From Phycisphaerae bacterium (GTDB taxonomy: Bacteria; Planctomycetota; Phycisphaerae; WQYP01): 6,049 nucleotides of DNA. The notes beneath the pieces are model-generated. The model made no database searches. It had not been told where the DNA came from and saw only the letters and a list, made by a program, of their open reading frames with translations. The stretch covers positions 1 to 6,049 of the forward strand of contig JABEVA010000263.1 in assembly GCA_013044065.1 (NCBI GenBank). Reading direction: 5' to 3'. Below are positions 5,554 through 6,049 of this stretch, piece by piece; positions within the stretch are counted from its first letter, which is position 1; every line of letters begins with the position of its first letter. Position numbers and translations under genes: made by a program.

Positions 5554-5597
5554 GAATCAGGCAAACTTCAAGATTGTGTGGTAGTCTTCAACCCAGG

Positions 5598-6049
5598 CTA
5601 CAGGGCTGCCACGGCGGCAGGTTGGAGAACCGAAGGATGAGGCGCGGTGTCGGTGGAGGGCAGGCGTTTGTCCGTGCGCAGAAGATCGGCAAATTCCGCA
5701 GGCGGCAACGGCTTGCTGAAAAAGTATCCCTGCATAGACTGGCAACCCAGCAATCTCAGCAGCGTCACCTGTTCCCCTTTCTCGACACCTTCGGCCACCG
5801 TGCGCAACTGCAAATTGTCGGCCAGATCAATAATCGTATCCACCACCGCCAAGTCTTTGGGATCATCCATCATGCCGCGCACAAACGAGATATCAATTTT
5901 CAGGGTGTCGATCGGGAATCGGGTAAGGTAACTTAAGCTGGAATACCCGATTCCAAAATCATCGAGCGAGAAACGAATGCCGGTTTTCTTGATTTCCACC
6001 ATCCGATTGCACAGCACATCGGTTTGGGCCATCAGGGTGCCTTCCGTAA
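5598..6049 (-). CDS. EAL-domain c-di-GMP phosphodiesterase, C-terminal part
   Basis: Hydrolyses the second messenger cyclic di-GMP, usually as the output domain of a larger sensory protein. The visible part covers the second half of an EAL domain. Counting from the internal Met at 6032, the motifs are SLDDFGIGYSSL (22-33, metal-binding Asp pair), LKID (44-47, catalytic-loop Lys), AEGVE (80-84, Glu) and MQGYFFSKPL (100-109, Gln), so the residues needed for catalysis in this part are all present. The frame stays open to the window edge, where it reads Thr-Glu-Gly-Thr-Leu before that Met. This fits the domain's usual 'TE-x-x-Leu-Met' strand, so the real start is outside the window and Met 6032 is internal. 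The EAL motif itself and any PAS, GGDEF or receiver domain are not visible. About 25 residues after the domain form a Pro/Ala/Ser-rich tail. Convergent with the dehydrogenase-like gene. Confidence 0.93.
   Translation of the reverse strand, partial: TEGTLMAQTDVLCNRMVEIKKTGIRFSLDDFGIGYSSLSYLTRFPIDTLKIDISFVRGMMDDPKDLAVVDTIIDLADNLQLRTVAEGVEKGEQVTLLRLLGCQSMQGYFFSKPLPPAEFADLLRTDKRLPSTDTAPHPSVLQPAAVAAL
5635..5649 (+). repeat. 15-bp direct repeat, copy 2 (GGATGAGGCGCGGTG)
   Basis: Exact copy of 1687-1701, here antisense to the last codons of the EAL gene (Pro/Ala/Ser-rich tail). The flanking bases differ from copy 1. Confidence 0.5.

Noticed and set aside
5554..5597. Possible bidirectional terminator between the convergent genes
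   Set aside because: Only a four-base AAGA/TCTT pairing and a CTTCAA direct repeat are visible, with no stable stem or T run.

Overview
The window looks like ordinary chromosomal sequence from a moderately GC-rich bacterium with a Gram-negative type envelope. A TonB-type C-terminal domain and a c-di-GMP phosphodiesterase (EAL) domain are both present. The best lineage clue is a fusion of TPR repeats to a four-cysteine YggX-like domain. My tentative placement is Planctomycetota (Phycisphaerae-like) or a related lineage. That is an inference from gene architecture and no phylogenetic marker confirms it. I see no mobile element, CRISPR array, tRNA, rRNA or phage gene.

Left part, minus strand: an NAD kinase gene (46-993) is followed 31 bases downstream by what looks like the first codons of another co-oriented gene, with a clean ribosome binding site, cut off by the window start. 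Divergent from nadK across a 103-bp intergenic region, the plus strand starts with a TPR/YggX-like fusion gene (1097-1702). This region holds a good sigma70-type promoter (TTGGAA-N17-TACAAT) facing the fusion gene. A perfect 6-3-6 palindrome overlaps its -10 element.

Middle and right, plus strand: greA (1766-2245) has its own strong promoter-like sequence (TTGACG-N18-GATAAT). It is followed by a TonB-C-domain membrane protein (2310-3449), a YkuE-like metallophosphoesterase (about 3439-4467, overlapping the preceding gene) and a divergent acyl-CoA dehydrogenase-fold protein (4477-5553). The tight spacing of the last three suggests one transcription unit behind greA. A terminator-like hairpin plus T8 lies inside the 3' end of the dehydrogenase-like gene. 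A convergent, 5'-truncated EAL-domain gene (5598-6049, minus strand) closes the window.

The genes do not form an obvious pathway. NAD(P) supply, iron handling or redox repair (YggX-like), transcript-cleavage (GreA), envelope (TonB-like, phosphoesterase) and signalling (EAL) are mixed as in many housekeeping neighbourhoods. I found no convincing new multi-gene system. The items most worth a second look are the TPR-Cys4-YggX fusion, the palindrome in the divergent promoter region, the atypical TonB-like protein with a cytoplasmic acidic domain and no ExbB/ExbD nearby, the dehydrogenase-fold protein lacking usual catalytic signatures, and the terminator-like slippery T8 inside that gene.
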